This document shows, piece after piece, positions 49,450-57,653 of a stretch of 62,689 bases of DNA (position 1 is the stretch's first letter; every line of letters begins with the position of its first letter). Source of the stretch: a virus; IMG/VR virus record IMGVR_UViG_3300009506_000027, positions 1 through 62,689 of that record; one strand, given 5' to 3'. The notes below the pieces were generated by a model. That model did no database searches. It was not told the DNA's origin and saw only the letters and a program-made list of their open reading frames with translations. The translations under genes were made by a program, and so were the position numbers.

Positions 49450-50566
49450 CATACCAGGCTGGCCTGCCGTGAAGGAGTTGACCAGCCGGATCGTGAAGGA
49501 CGCCAACGGCGACTCGGTGAACCCGATGGTGAACCGGGAGGCGTGGAAGGCGGCGAGGTTCCCGACCCTGGGGTCGTCCGATATGCCCGCTGTCGTTGGC
49601 CGCGACCCTTACCGGGAGTCGTGGGAAATCTGGGACCGCATCGTGCTGGGGGACTGGCCCGAGATTGATAACAGCGATATTCGCCGGGGGGTGAAGCAGG
49701 AAAAGGTGGCGCGGCAGACTTTCATGGAGCGCACCGGCCTGGACACCCTGGCCCTACCCATGGTGCGGCACCGGGACACGGCGAGGATCGTCACCGACAC
49801 GGACGGGCTCGTGCTGCCCCCGACAGACGGGAAGTGGCCGCAGCAGATCCTCGACTCCGAAGTCTGGTCGGCGGTGAAGGGGATGAAGGGGCCGGGGTGG
49901 CTGGAGATCAAGGTCCCGCGCATTGCTCGCTTCTACCAATTCAAGGAAGAGGGGATCCCCGTATCCCACGTCATCCAGGCGCAGAACCACGGCATGGTGA
50001 CGGGTCTGGATTGGGGCTTCTTCGTCTTCTACACAGCCGAATATGACGATCTGATCGCCTTCCCAGTCCTGACCGACTGGGACTTCTGCGGGTACCTCCT
50101 GCCCACCGCCCTCGGCTGGCTGGAGCAGTATGTGGATGCGGAGGTGAGGCCAGAGCGTCCGATGCCGCCGCCCGCCAAGTGGCCCGACCCGATCCCCGGC
50201 GAAGCAACGATCCGTACCGACCCTGCATGGATGGACGCCACTGACGTCCTCATCTACAAGCACTACGAAGCTGAGGAAGCGGAGCAGCATAGAGCGGAGG
50301 CCGAGTCCGACGTGATTGACCTCCTCGGTGAGGGCGAGCAACACGTCGCCGGGAACGGCGTCAAGGTGACGCGGAAGAGTACCACCAGTCAACGCAGGAC
50401 CGACTGGAAGAAGTTTCGTGCAGCGCTGAAGCTGGCCCAGAAGAACGGGGACGTGGACGCGCTGAAGGCCCTCGACCCTGATGGCGAGGAATGGAAATAC
50501 AACACCGCGACCAACGAGAAAGTGAAGGTCGAGGTGTTCGCATCCAACCCCATGGAGGGATTCTAA
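49439..50566 (+). CDS. YqaJ-type viral recombinase exonuclease
   Basis: 375 residues from the GTG at 49439; a GTG at 49415 is in frame but lacks a ribosome site. N-terminal GSSDMPAVVGRDPYRESWEIWDR is the YqaJ signature with the nuclease Glu/Asp following (NSDIRRGVKQEKVARQTF); the core ends in LEIKVPRIARFYQF with the catalytic E-x-K. Related enzymes (lambda exo, RecE) chew the 5' strand of dsDNA ends to prepare annealing. Next gene overlaps (TAATG). Confidence 0.85.
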   Translation: MTISIPGWPAVKELTSRIVKDANGDSVNPMVNREAWKAARFPTLGSSDMPAVVGRDPYRESWEIWDRIVLGDWPEIDNSDIRRGVKQEKVARQTFMERTGLDTLALPMVRHRDTARIVTDTDGLVLPPTDGKWPQQILDSEVWSAVKGMKGPGWLEIKVPRIARFYQFKEEGIPVSHVIQAQNHGMVTGLDWGFFVFYTAEYDDLIAFPVLTDWDFCGYLLPTALGWLEQYVDAEVRPERPMPPPAKWPDPIPGEATIRTDPAWMDATDVLIYKHYEAEEAEQHRAEAESDVIDLLGEGEQHVAGNGVKVTRKSTTSQRRTDWKKFRAALKLAQKNGDVDALKALDPDGEEWKYNTATNEKVKVEVFASNPMEGF

Positions 50567-51795
50567 TGGGACTCATTAGCAGGAAGATGCTGAAGCGTCG
50601 TCCGCAAGAGCTTGGGAAGATCAAGATTGGGGGGAAGGGTGCCGAGAAAGGCTCCTCCTCTGGCAAGACCTTCCGACAGCCGGTGAAGTATGACCACTTC
50701 GTCGTGACCAGCCGTGCCCGTGGTCAGGACGGCAACTTTGAACTGGATCGAACGATCCACGGGCACCCCGACGTCGGGTCACATCCGACCTCCTTGGCTG
50801 GGGTGCTGATGTACGAGACACCGGAGGAAAACTTCCACGCCGAAATGGCTCTCTACAGGGGGCGCACCCAGAAGGTGTCCACCTGTGACGGCGAGGAGCG
50901 GGTGTTGCTGGGGACCGGGGAGCGGACACGATGCGCGAAACTGGAGGGCAAGGAGTGTGACTGCAAGCCCTACGGTCGGCTCCACGTTCAGCTTTGGGCT
51001 TCCCCACACGTCCTGGGGTACCACACCTTCCGCACCACCTCCTGGGAGTCCGTGAACAACATCCAGACGGCGCTCCAGGAAATCTATGAGCGGTTCGGTA
51101 GCTGCTACCAGGCACCCATTCGGCTTGTCCTCTACCCAGCGGAGAAACAGTACCAGCAGGGCGGCGAAACGAGAGTCAGCACCTCCTATGTGGTGGGGCT
51201 GGTGCTCGCCATGTCCCTGGAGGAGGCGGCGAAGAGGATGGTGGAGACACGCCGCCAGCTTGACCTCACCAGGAACGAGCTTCGCCTCGTCGCCGGGGAG
51301 GTCGCTGCCGACCAGGACCGCATTGACCTGGAGGAGGCTGAGGATATTTCGGAGGAGTTCTTCCCGGACGAAAGCATCACCGCCTCGGTGCAGACGCAAG
51401 ACACCCTCAATGGGCTGAAGGCAGAGCTTGGCGTGGGCCTGGATGCCGATTTTCAGGTTGTCGGGGATTTTCGCAGTGGAGAAAAGTCGCCAGAACGGGA
51501 AAACGACGACACGTCCGAGGGACCTGTCGTCCAGGCAACCACATGGGAGGACGAGGCCGAGGCCACCTTCGCCGGGATTCAAGGCACGATCCAGGATAGG
51601 AATGAGGAGGAGGCCCTGGAGGTGGTGACGAAGTACCTCCGCAAGTATCTCTCCCGCGTGTCCCTGGAGACTCAGGATTTCGTGCGGTCCAGGTTCGGCG
51701 CGGGTGACTATACCCTGCGGAAGGCTACCAACGATTTGAAGAAGGTGATCTGGGAAGCCAAGGAGCTAGAACCACGGGCCAACGAGCCGTTCTAA
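50566..51795 (+). CDS. Gp3-like protein (recombination directionality factor-like family)
   Basis: 409 residues from MGLISRKMLKRRPQELGKIKIG (outlined), coupled to the exonuclease. The family pattern shows: N-terminal LGKIKIGGKG, the segment FVVTSRARGQDGNFELD, a Cys group (CDGEERVLLGTGERTRC ... CDC) that probably binds metal, then FGSCYQAPIRLVLYPAEK. The name comes from phiC31 gp3, but with a tyrosine integrase present here and an exonuclease as partner, a DNA-annealing or recombination helper role is equally possible. Confidence 0.55.
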   Translation: MGLISRKMLKRRPQELGKIKIGGKGAEKGSSSGKTFRQPVKYDHFVVTSRARGQDGNFELDRTIHGHPDVGSHPTSLAGVLMYETPEENFHAEMALYRGRTQKVSTCDGEERVLLGTGERTRCAKLEGKECDCKPYGRLHVQLWASPHVLGYHTFRTTSWESVNNIQTALQEIYERFGSCYQAPIRLVLYPAEKQYQQGGETRVSTSYVVGLVLAMSLEEAAKRMVETRRQLDLTRNELRLVAGEVAADQDRIDLEEAEDISEEFFPDESITASVQTQDTLNGLKAELGVGLDADFQVVGDFRSGEKSPERENDDTSEGPVVQATTWEDEAEATFAGIQGTIQDRNEEEALEVVTKYLRKYLSRVSLETQDFVRSRFGAGDYTLRKATNDLKKVIWEAKELEPRANEPF

Positions 51796-51809
51796 ATGGG
51801 CGGCGTCTG

Positions 51810-51869
51810 CGCTGTACCTTCGGGTCGTGAAAACGCAGTAAGTACCGATACGAACGCTGTACCTTCGGG
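51810..51869. repeat. Two direct copies of CGCTGTACCTTCGGG before the replication gene
   Basis: Exact 15-bp copies at 51810-51824 and 51855-51869, 45 bp apart, in the 81-bp gap before the replication organizer. Their core CGCTGTACCTT is the inverse complement of the AAGGTACAGCG repeats at 8653 and 8732. The second copy also supplies G-rich bases of the ribosome site. Probable protein-binding sites. Confidence 0.6.
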
Positions 51870-51876
51870 GGGATAA

Positions 51877-52242
51877 ATGGAGGACTTCGGCTTCATCAAA
51901 ATAAGCCGTAAGTTCTTCGCCAGCGAAATGTGGAAAGAAGGACGCTGCCTATCCAAGGCAGAGGCTTGGTTGGACCTTCTTTCCAGTGCAACCCACGAGT
52001 CCACGGTGCGCATGGTCGCTGGCTTCCCTGTCGAGCTTCGGCGCGGAGAATTGGTAGCCTCCGACTCATACCTGATGAGGCGGTGGCGCTGGAGCAGGAA
52101 CAAGGTTCGCTTGTTTCTTAAACATCTGGAGCTTGAAGAACGCATCCAGCTAATCGACCACAAGGACGCCAACCAGACGGGCAAGCTCATCTACATCATC
52201 AACTACAACCGATACCAGGGATGGGAGGGTGATATTGTTTGA
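51877..52242 (+). CDS. Replication organizer (winged-helix, DnaD/O-like N-terminus)
   Basis: 121 residues. It matches the common phage replication-protein pattern: GFIKISRKFFASEMWKEG, AEAWLDLLSSATH, RRGELVASDSYLMRRWRWS, then RNKVRLFLKHLELEERI, a winged helix. The usual helicase-loading C-terminus is missing, so the protein is short. It precedes the DnaB gene and overlaps it by 14 bp; it would mark the origin and help load the helicase. Confidence 0.75.
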   Translation: MEDFGFIKISRKFFASEMWKEGRCLSKAEAWLDLLSSATHESTVRMVAGFPVELRRGELVASDSYLMRRWRWSRNKVRLFLKHLELEERIQLIDHKDANQTGKLIYIINYNRYQGWEGDIV

Positions 52243-53572
52243 CCAACCACAGCACGAGGAGCGGGCCGAGTTCGTAGTCCTGGCCTCGGTGCTTCATGGA
52301 AGTGAGCCCCTGGGGGAGGCGATCGAACGGCTCAGTCCCCACGATTTCAACTGGAGACAGAACCGGCTGGTTTTCGAGGCCGTCCTGGGGTTGTTTGAAA
52401 AGAACCATCCGGTGGATCCGGTCAGCATCATGGAGGAGCTTCGGGCTCGCGGCACCCTGGAGGACGTGGGCGCGGACTACATCGGGGAATTGGTGGAGGG
52501 CGTCCCCCACACCGATCACATCGAACATCACTGTAAGCTCGTGCGGGATGCCTCGGCCAGAAGGAAACTGGCAGGTGTATGTCAGGCCACCTTGACCAAA
52601 CTCGGGGCGCACGGGGAAGGCACCACCGAGGAGATCCTGGAGGCAGCGGAGCGAGGGATCTTCGACATTTCCCACAACGTAGCCTCGGGTCAGCCGGAAC
52701 GCCTATCGGACATTCTCAACGCCACCATGGACGTAATCAGGAGGAGGAAGGCGTCAGGCGAGGAGACTTTCGGCATCCGATCCGGGTTTCCTCTACTAGA
52801 CCACACCACTGGGGGGTTCCACGACGGGGAGCTTTACATCCTTGCCGCCCGACCTTCGATGGGGAAGACGTCCCTCGCCATCAACTTCATTGACTACATC
52901 GGCGTGACGAAGGAGCTACCTACCCTGATGTTCTCGCTGGAAATGACCAAGCAGGACGTGGCCCTTCGCGTGACCTCCCTCCGTACTGGGGTTCCGATGC
53001 GAAACTTCAGGGCCACCAAGTTCCTGAACCCCGACGACCTCCTCAGTATCTCCCGACAGCAGCGTTTGATTGACACATCCCCCATCGTCATTGACGACCA
53101 GCCAGGTGCCTCCATCCTCGCCATGCGGGCGAAGGCCAGGAGACAGATGATCCGGGAGCCCTTCAAGGTCCTGGTGATTGACTACCTCCAGTTGATGAAC
53201 GGCGGCTCCGTGCGCCATGTCAACAGGAATGAGGAGATCAGCTATATCTCCCGCAACCTGAAGGACCTCGCCCGCGAGCTTGGCGTGCCGGTGATTGCCC
53301 TGAGCCAGTTGAGCAGGGCCCCGGAGCAGCGCCCCGACCGGAGGCCCATGCTTTCCGACCTCCGGGACTCGGGGTCCATCGAACAGGACGCGGACTGTGT
53401 GATGTTCCTCTACCGTCCGGAATACTACTTCGGTGAGGTGCATGAAGGCAGGAACATCGCCGGGAAAACTGAGGTGAACGTGGCGAAGAACCGGAATGGC
53501 CCCACGGCGACGGTCAACTTCACCTTCAGAAAAGAAACCATGAAGTTCTACGAGGAGGCGATGGAGAGATAA
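52229..53572 (+). CDS. dnaB: Replicative DNA helicase (DnaB-like)
   Basis: 447 residues from a GTG; a TTG at 52235, 6 nt after GGGAGG, is a possible start. N-terminal DnaB domain (about 5-110), linker, RecA-like domain with Walker A AARPSMGKTS (about 205-215), SLEMTKQDV, Walker B VLVIDYLQLMNG (about 315-326), H4 ISRNLKDLARELGVPVIALSQLSR and arginine-finger region NRNGPTATVNFTF. Unwinds DNA at the fork. Confidence 0.95.
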   Translation: MILFDQPQHEERAEFVVLASVLHGSEPLGEAIERLSPHDFNWRQNRLVFEAVLGLFEKNHPVDPVSIMEELRARGTLEDVGADYIGELVEGVPHTDHIEHHCKLVRDASARRKLAGVCQATLTKLGAHGEGTTEEILEAAERGIFDISHNVASGQPERLSDILNATMDVIRRRKASGEETFGIRSGFPLLDHTTGGFHDGELYILAARPSMGKTSLAINFIDYIGVTKELPTLMFSLEMTKQDVALRVTSLRTGVPMRNFRATKFLNPDDLLSISRQQRLIDTSPIVIDDQPGASILAMRAKARRQMIREPFKVLVIDYLQLMNGGSVRHVNRNEEISYISRNLKDLARELGVPVIALSQLSRAPEQRPDRRPMLSDLRDSGSIEQDADCVMFLYRPEYYFGEVHEGRNIAGKTEVNVAKNRNGPTATVNFTFRKETMKFYEEAMER

Positions 53573-54078
53573 TGGACCTTCGGATCTTTGGTCAGGACCT
53601 CGGGAAGTGCTGGGGGTGGGCCACCATCCTCCAGTCGGACAGCGACGCCATCCCGGAGATAGACTTCGGTGAGGAGGAGGCAGGAAACGATGCCCTTACT
53701 AACGCCAGCGCCGGGATGATCTACTATACGTATAGGAGGTGGCTCCAGGGGTTCCTGGAAGACGTCCACCCCACGCTGGCTGTGTATGAGTCCGTCCGGT
53801 TCACCCGTGGTATGTCTTACATCGAAGGACAGAAGGGGATCCTGCTCTCTGAGTTAGAGTTAAGGGGTATCCCTTACTATGGACTTCCCATAGGAACACT
53901 TAAGAAGTGGGCCACGGGCAGCGGGAAGGCCGACAAGAAGGAAGTCATGCGGGCCGTGAGGGACAGGTGGGGGCCGGGGTTTTCGCAGCTTGGCCCGTGG
54001 GATAACCGAAAGAAGCTCACCGACAACATGGCCGATGCCCTCTGGTGCGCCCATCACGGTTGGAGTACGGCCTCCTGA
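53572..54078 (+). CDS. RuvC-like Holliday junction resolvase
   Basis: 168 residues, coupled to dnaB (TAATG). RNase H-like fold with acidic residues: Asp9 in FGQDLGKCWGWA, Glu in LAVYESV (about 72), Asp pair in DNMADALWCAHHG (about 151-155), and a conserved PIGTLKKWATGSGKADKKEV stretch. It would resolve recombination branches before packaging. Confidence 0.8.
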   Translation: MDLRIFGQDLGKCWGWATILQSDSDAIPEIDFGEEEAGNDALTNASAGMIYYTYRRWLQGFLEDVHPTLAVYESVRFTRGMSYIEGQKGILLSELELRGIPYYGLPIGTLKKWATGSGKADKKEVMRAVRDRWGPGFSQLGPWDNRKKLTDNMADALWCAHHGWSTAS

Positions 54079-54087
54079 CAAAAGGGT

Positions 54088-54118
54088 GGCCCTGACGCTA
54101 GGGGGTGACGTCAGGGCC
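54088..54118. terminator. Hairpin between convergent genes
   Basis: GGCCCTGACG (54088-54097) pairs perfectly with CGTCAGGGCC (54109-54118). Read leftward, TTTT follows after about 5 nt, so it may end integrase transcription; read rightward there is no U-tract. Confidence 0.5.
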
Positions 54119-54160
54119 GGTCGGCTAGTGGGGACTCAGGGGGAAGGCCGACAGTTACAA

Positions 54161-54176
54161 TTTAGGCGAGCCTAAA
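54161..54176. repeat. Second copy of the 16-bp TTTAGGC palindrome, at the integrase stop
   Basis: TTTAGGC-GA-GCCTAAA, exactly the reverse complement of 1993-2008. It contains the integrase stop codon and encodes its last residues (FRLA-stop). Possible attachment-core or regulator site. Confidence 0.6.
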
Positions 54177-55322
54177 CTTTGCGTCAACGCTGGTGTCCTG
54201 GTACAATCGGGCCACCGCACGCTCCACTGCCCCGACCCTTTCGTCCTCTGCCTTCTTCCCGCGCCGATGAAACTTGCTGTCGATTACGTGGCCCGGAGTC
54301 ACGCCCAGGATGAGCGAGATCGTGAACGGATGCGCTCCGTTTTCTGCCATGTGGATCGCCCCCATCTGTCGTAGCACGGAGGGGTTGTACTCCAGGTCCT
54401 TGTAGATCCACGACAGCATCTTCTGGGACATGATCTTCCCAGGGAGCCCGCCCTCGTTGAAGCTGTGAAGTACCTCCCGTACTAGATCCATCGGTAGCGG
54501 CACCACCCGCTCGGTGTTCCTGGACATTCGCCTCGTGTAGGGTTCCCCGGCGACGTAGACGTGCCCGACGCCCGACTTCCCCCACTGAGCGATGGGGTGC
54601 GTTTCCTGCCAGGTACGCACGAACCAGGACTCATCCACCGCTGCGTAGATTTCGTGGCTGCTGGCCTCGGAGTGCCCCACAATCTCCATCGCCTGCTCCA
54701 GGGTGGCCCCGGTGTTCAGGAGCCAGGTGACGCAGGTGTGACGCAGCCCGTGGGCGCTGGCCTCGGGAGCCACGGCCTTGAGGTGCCGGTCAATCAGGTA
54801 CCGCACCCCCCTTTCGGACACAGCGCTGCCCGTGGGAGACTGGAAGAGGGGGCGACTGACGTGGCGCTTGCCCACCGTACTGGTCCGCTTCAGGTGGGAG
54901 CCCTCGCCAGCCGCAAGGCGCTCAACTCGTTCCTGGAGGGGCTGTGGAACATAGATTTCACGCCTGCCTCCCCCCTTCCCTTGAACGGAAATGAATAGCC
55001 GCCCATCGCGGGGGTGAATGTCACCCAGCCGGATCCTACGAAGCTCCACCTGCCTGAGCCCACAGACCAGCCCCATTTCAACCAACACCTGGTCACGCAG
55101 ATTCCCGGCAACGGCTACTGAGTCCAGCAGGGCCTTCGCCTGTTCGTAGGACAACCCCCTGCTGTCGGTTGTCCCAGGCAACTGCGGGGGTGTGGGACGC
55201 ACCGAGTCCCAGGCCAGCCTGTGGATCTCACCGGCCCCCAGACCGGCGTAGCTGAGAATGGACATGGCGCGACGCACGATGTTCGTGTCGCTGAAGATTT
55301 TCTCCTTGAGTGAGCCCCCCAT
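54162..55322 (-). CDS. int: Tyrosine recombinase (integrase) with C-terminal extension
   Basis: 386 residues, AGGGGGG before the ATG. Catalytic residues: Arg90 (CGLRQVEL), Lys116 (VQGKGGGRRE), His191 and Arg194 (HGLRHT), His217 (IVGHSEASS), Tyr226 (HEIYAAVD). The N-terminal core-binding part is short (about 45 residues). About 150 residues follow the catalytic Tyr, unusual for the family; their end (NPSVLRQMGAIHMAENGAHP) looks like a decayed HxxR region, as from a second catalytic core. Integrates and excises the phage. Confidence 0.85.
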   Translation of the reverse strand: MGGSLKEKIFSDTNIVRRAMSILSYAGLGAGEIHRLAWDSVRPTPPQLPGTTDSRGLSYEQAKALLDSVAVAGNLRDQVLVEMGLVCGLRQVELRRIRLGDIHPRDGRLFISVQGKGGGRREIYVPQPLQERVERLAAGEGSHLKRTSTVGKRHVSRPLFQSPTGSAVSERGVRYLIDRHLKAVAPEASAHGLRHTCVTWLLNTGATLEQAMEIVGHSEASSHEIYAAVDESWFVRTWQETHPIAQWGKSGVGHVYVAGEPYTRRMSRNTERVVPLPMDLVREVLHSFNEGGLPGKIMSQKMLSWIYKDLEYNPSVLRQMGAIHMAENGAHPFTISLILGVTPGHVIDSKFHRRGKKAEDERVGAVERAVARLYQDTSVDAKFRLA

Positions 55323-55347
55323 AAGTTTCCCCCCTGGTTAAGGTCGT

Positions 55348-55382
55348 GTTATAACGATAACTAAAGAGGGGGTGTGTGTCAA
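55348..55382 (-). promoter_or_regulatory. Integrase promoter with overlapping operator
   Basis: Leftward: -35 TTGACA (55382-55377), exactly 17 bp, -10 TATCGT (55359-55354). The dyad GTTATAACGATAAC (55348-55361) covers the -10. Start of transcription about 25 nt before the integrase ATG. Confidence 0.7.
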
Positions 55383-55723
55383 TCCCGCCTCCACGGGTCC
55401 GTACCGCCAGGTCCATGCACGGGACAATCCCTGGGAGGCTCCGACGCATCATGGTCGTCGGTGTAGATCCGACAGTCGGTCGGACAGGTACAGGCCATGC
55501 GTGCCCATTTCTCGTAGTCCTCGGAGGCACGCCACCGTTGGTAGTTCTTTGAATCCCTCGGCATATCCTTCGGGTGGACGTTGGTGGCCGTGCCCTTGGC
55601 CTTCAGCGCCTTCAGGCGTTGGTTATAGTCAGGTGCCAGCTTCCTCTTCGGCTGCTGTTCCTTCGCACGCTCCTCCCGGAGGCGCTGTTGCAGGCGCAGC
55701 ATCTTTCGTCTACGGCTTCCCAT
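55379..55723 (-). CDS. Hypothetical basic protein (114 aa)
   Basis: Very basic helical N-terminal half (MGSRRRKMLRLQQRLREERAK), then a C-terminal part with Cys in CTCPTDC and a later DCPVHGPG, which could bind zinc. Coupled to the sulfotransferase-like gene upstream (TAATG). Its 3' end contains the integrase -35 hexamer. Function unknown. Confidence 0.65.
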   Translation of the reverse strand: MGSRRRKMLRLQQRLREERAKEQQPKRKLAPDYNQRLKALKAKGTATNVHPKDMPRDSKNYQRWRASEDYEKWARMACTCPTDCRIYTDDHDASEPPRDCPVHGPGGTDPWRRD

Positions 55724-56322
55724 TAGGACAGGTCCCCCAGGCTGTATCCAAGTGCCTTCAACTCGTCGTCGTGGTAGCGATTGATCCAGTCAATCGCACC
55801 GGATGTGAAATAGGACGCCTTGTGTTCGGTCGGCTTCCCCGGCGTCACGTTTTTGCGCTGCATTTCCCCCTCCTGCAACGGCATGAGCCCCTGGGAGAAG
55901 AAGAATAGCGCGAGGTCATCCTCCAAGTTCTCATAGCGGAGGACTCTCTTCATCCCAGGGAGGCGTTCCCAGTAGAACCTGAACATCCTTCCCCGGTTGG
56001 GGAAATATTTGATCCCCCTGACCATGAAGTCGTTCAGGAACTCCACCGAAACCCGGTCGCCCCCGCCCTCGGTCCACTGCCACCAATGGGAAAGGATGGC
56101 GTCGAAAGGGTTTCGCACGGTGAAGACGTAGTAGAAGTCCTCCGGCCTAGAAATCCACCAACGCCTGTAATCATGGCTTTTGTAGGGCCTGAGAACCCAC
56201 GGGCTGTCGTGGTGGCCCCCCAGGGGGTCAAAGCCCCTCGCACGGAGTAGGGGTACGGTGGCGGTGGACCCAACGCACTGGTGGTGCAGGAATACGATGC
56301 GCTTGTCGAAGTGAATGTCCAT
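55723..56322 (-). CDS. Sulfotransferase-like protein 1
   Basis: 199 residues from MDIHFDKRIVFLHHQC (56322), coupled to the upstream stop (TAATG). P-loop-like PAPS site HHQCVGSTATVPLLRARGF (5'-phosphosulfate loop, about 13-31) and the 3'-phosphate segment VFTVRNPFDAILSHW (about 65-79), later LRYENLEDDLALFF, as in sulfotransferases. It would move sulfate from PAPS to a sugar or other acceptor, perhaps on the host surface. A homologue lies two genes upstream. Confidence 0.75.
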   Translation of the reverse strand: MDIHFDKRIVFLHHQCVGSTATVPLLRARGFDPLGGHHDSPWVLRPYKSHDYRRWWISRPEDFYYVFTVRNPFDAILSHWWQWTEGGGDRVSVEFLNDFMVRGIKYFPNRGRMFRFYWERLPGMKRVLRYENLEDDLALFFFSQGLMPLQEGEMQRKNVTPGKPTEHKASYFTSGAIDWINRYHDDELKALGYSLGDLS

Positions 56323-56531
56323 TACTCGCCGCGCTCCCTCCTCCACTGCCAGAGCTTCCGCTGGTGGTTCTTGAAGCGCTTGTACTCACGGACCCTCCCC
56401 AGCCACCGGAGGGCCATGCGGAAGTCTCGTTTCGCCTCACGGTCCATGGATGACTTGTCGGCGTGGTGTAGGGCCCGTTCGATAGCGCGGAGGACACGTT
56501 TACTGGTGTGTGGGCGTCGGATCTTTTCCAT
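56322..56531 (-). CDS. Small basic protein between the sulfotransferase-like genes
   Basis: 69 residues from MEKIRRPHTSKRVLRA (56531). All helical and strongly basic (YKRFKNHQRKLWQWRRERGE), with 2 bp separating it from the previous gene and a 1-bp overlap with the next. It may be a nucleic-acid-binding or partner protein of the cassette. Function unknown. Confidence 0.55.
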   Translation of the reverse strand: MEKIRRPHTSKRVLRAIERALHHADKSSMDREAKRDFRMALRWLGRVREYKRFKNHQRKLWQWRRERGE

Positions 56532-56533
56532 AG

Positions 56534-57136
56534 CTAGACCCTGTATCCCAACACCAGCATTTCGTGGCGGTAGCGTGAGGCCAGGAGGTCTAGGGCCTCG
56601 GGGGTATAGTGTTCCTTCCATGTGCCCGCAGGCTTCCCTACGGTCATGTGCTTCGGGTCGCGCTGAAGCTCCCCCATGGACGCGGGCTCCAGATCGAAGG
56701 TCTTCAGAAACTCCACCGTGTCCATCCTGAGCAATTCGTACCGGAGGGTGACGGCGTTCGGGCAGTCCCACACGAAACGCCACATTCTCCGGTTGCACGG
56801 GAACAGTCTGGTCTGATGCTTGGGAAACTCCTCCAGGAACACGGGGCAGACCTTTTCCTGATTGGCCTCGGGAAACTGATGCTTGTACTGAGCCCACCAG
56901 GTCAGCATGGCGTCCCCATGGTGCCGTACCATATAGGCGAAGGACCACTGGGAGGGGTCCGAGTCCCACCAGGCCCGCATCTGGGGGCTTTCGATGTAGG
57001 TGTGGAGATTGCGCGGCCCCTCGTGCCGGGAGCCGATCATCTTGAACCCACGCTTGAACAGCAGGTTCTCCCAGAAGCGCGACGCTGCTGTGGCGTGGAG
57101 GGGAAAGGCGATCTTCTTTTCGACGTGGATGAGCAT
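56534..57136 (-). CDS. Sulfotransferase-like protein 2
   Basis: 200 residues from MLIHVEKKIAFPLHAT (57136). Same layout as the 55723 gene: IAFPLHATAASRFWENLLFKRG in place of the PAPS loop, then WSFAYMVRHHGDAMLTWW in place of the 3'-phosphate segment, then TLRYELLRMDTVEFL. The loop lacks the typical GST, and the Arg-Asn-Pro is RHHGD, so activity may be altered or lost. Start overlaps the upstream stop (ATGA). Confidence 0.6.
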   Translation of the reverse strand: MLIHVEKKIAFPLHATAASRFWENLLFKRGFKMIGSRHEGPRNLHTYIESPQMRAWWDSDPSQWSFAYMVRHHGDAMLTWWAQYKHQFPEANQEKVCPVFLEEFPKHQTRLFPCNRRMWRFVWDCPNAVTLRYELLRMDTVEFLKTFDLEPASMGELQRDPKHMTVGKPAGTWKEHYTPEALDLLASRYRHEMLVLGYRV

Positions 57137-57351
57137 CAGGACTGGCCCCCCGCCCCACCGTCCTGAACCGTGACGGGAGGGCGGGAAGTCGCGGTGCCCT
57201 GTACCTTCAGGTTCATCAACATCAACTTGACGAAATTCTTGGTAAGCTCCAATTCGTAGCGGACGCCCAGGTTGTTGCAGGCGGGGCATCCAGCGCCATC
57301 GCACGCCTCACACTGTTTCGGCGTGACCTTCATATCTCCAGGAAGAAGCAT
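57136..57351 (-). CDS. Small DnaJ-type zinc-finger protein
   Basis: 71 residues; GGAG 7 nt before the ATG at 57351. One DnaJ-like cysteine module CEACDGAGCPACNNLG (about 14-29), then a helix (LTKNFVKLMLMNL) and a Gly/Pro-rich end. Possibly a chaperone-like partner of the genes downstream. The second start MKVTPKQC (57333) is possible. Confidence 0.65.
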   Translation of the reverse strand: MLLPGDMKVTPKQCEACDGAGCPACNNLGVRYELELTKNFVKLMLMNLKVQGTATSRPPVTVQDGGAGGQS

Positions 57352-57360
57352 CTTGCTCTC

Positions 57361-57645
57361 CTAAAGTGGTAGTGGAATCTGCTGCCAGCGTTCGCGCCAG
57401 CCGCGCCGTACTGTATCCCTCACAAGGTCCTCGACAGGAATCCACCTGGCGATGGGAACGACCTTGGTTACTGGGACCTTCGTGCCCCTGGCCTTCTCCT
57501 TGATCCAGTCGTTGAGGAGCTTGGAGTCCGCCCCCCGGCAGACCCCGATAGCAACCTCGCCATTCAATTTCCCAAGCGTGACGGCCCGGAAGGGGGTTTT
57601 CTTATCCCCCAGGAACACCTTATCCCCCTGCTTGATGTTCACCAT
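57361..57645 (-). CDS. Hypothetical basic protein (94 aa)
   Basis: N-terminal KOW/SH3-like strands (NIKQGDKVFLGDKKTPFRAV) and a basic, Trp/Arg-rich C-terminus (RRGWRERWQQI). Starts 8 bp after its upstream neighbour ends, with GGGGGATGG before it. Function unknown. Confidence 0.6.
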   Translation of the reverse strand: MVNIKQGDKVFLGDKKTPFRAVTLGKLNGEVAIGVCRGADSKLLNDWIKEKARGTKVPVTKVVPIARWIPVEDLVRDTVRRGWRERWQQIPLPL

Positions 57646-57653
57646 CCATCCCC

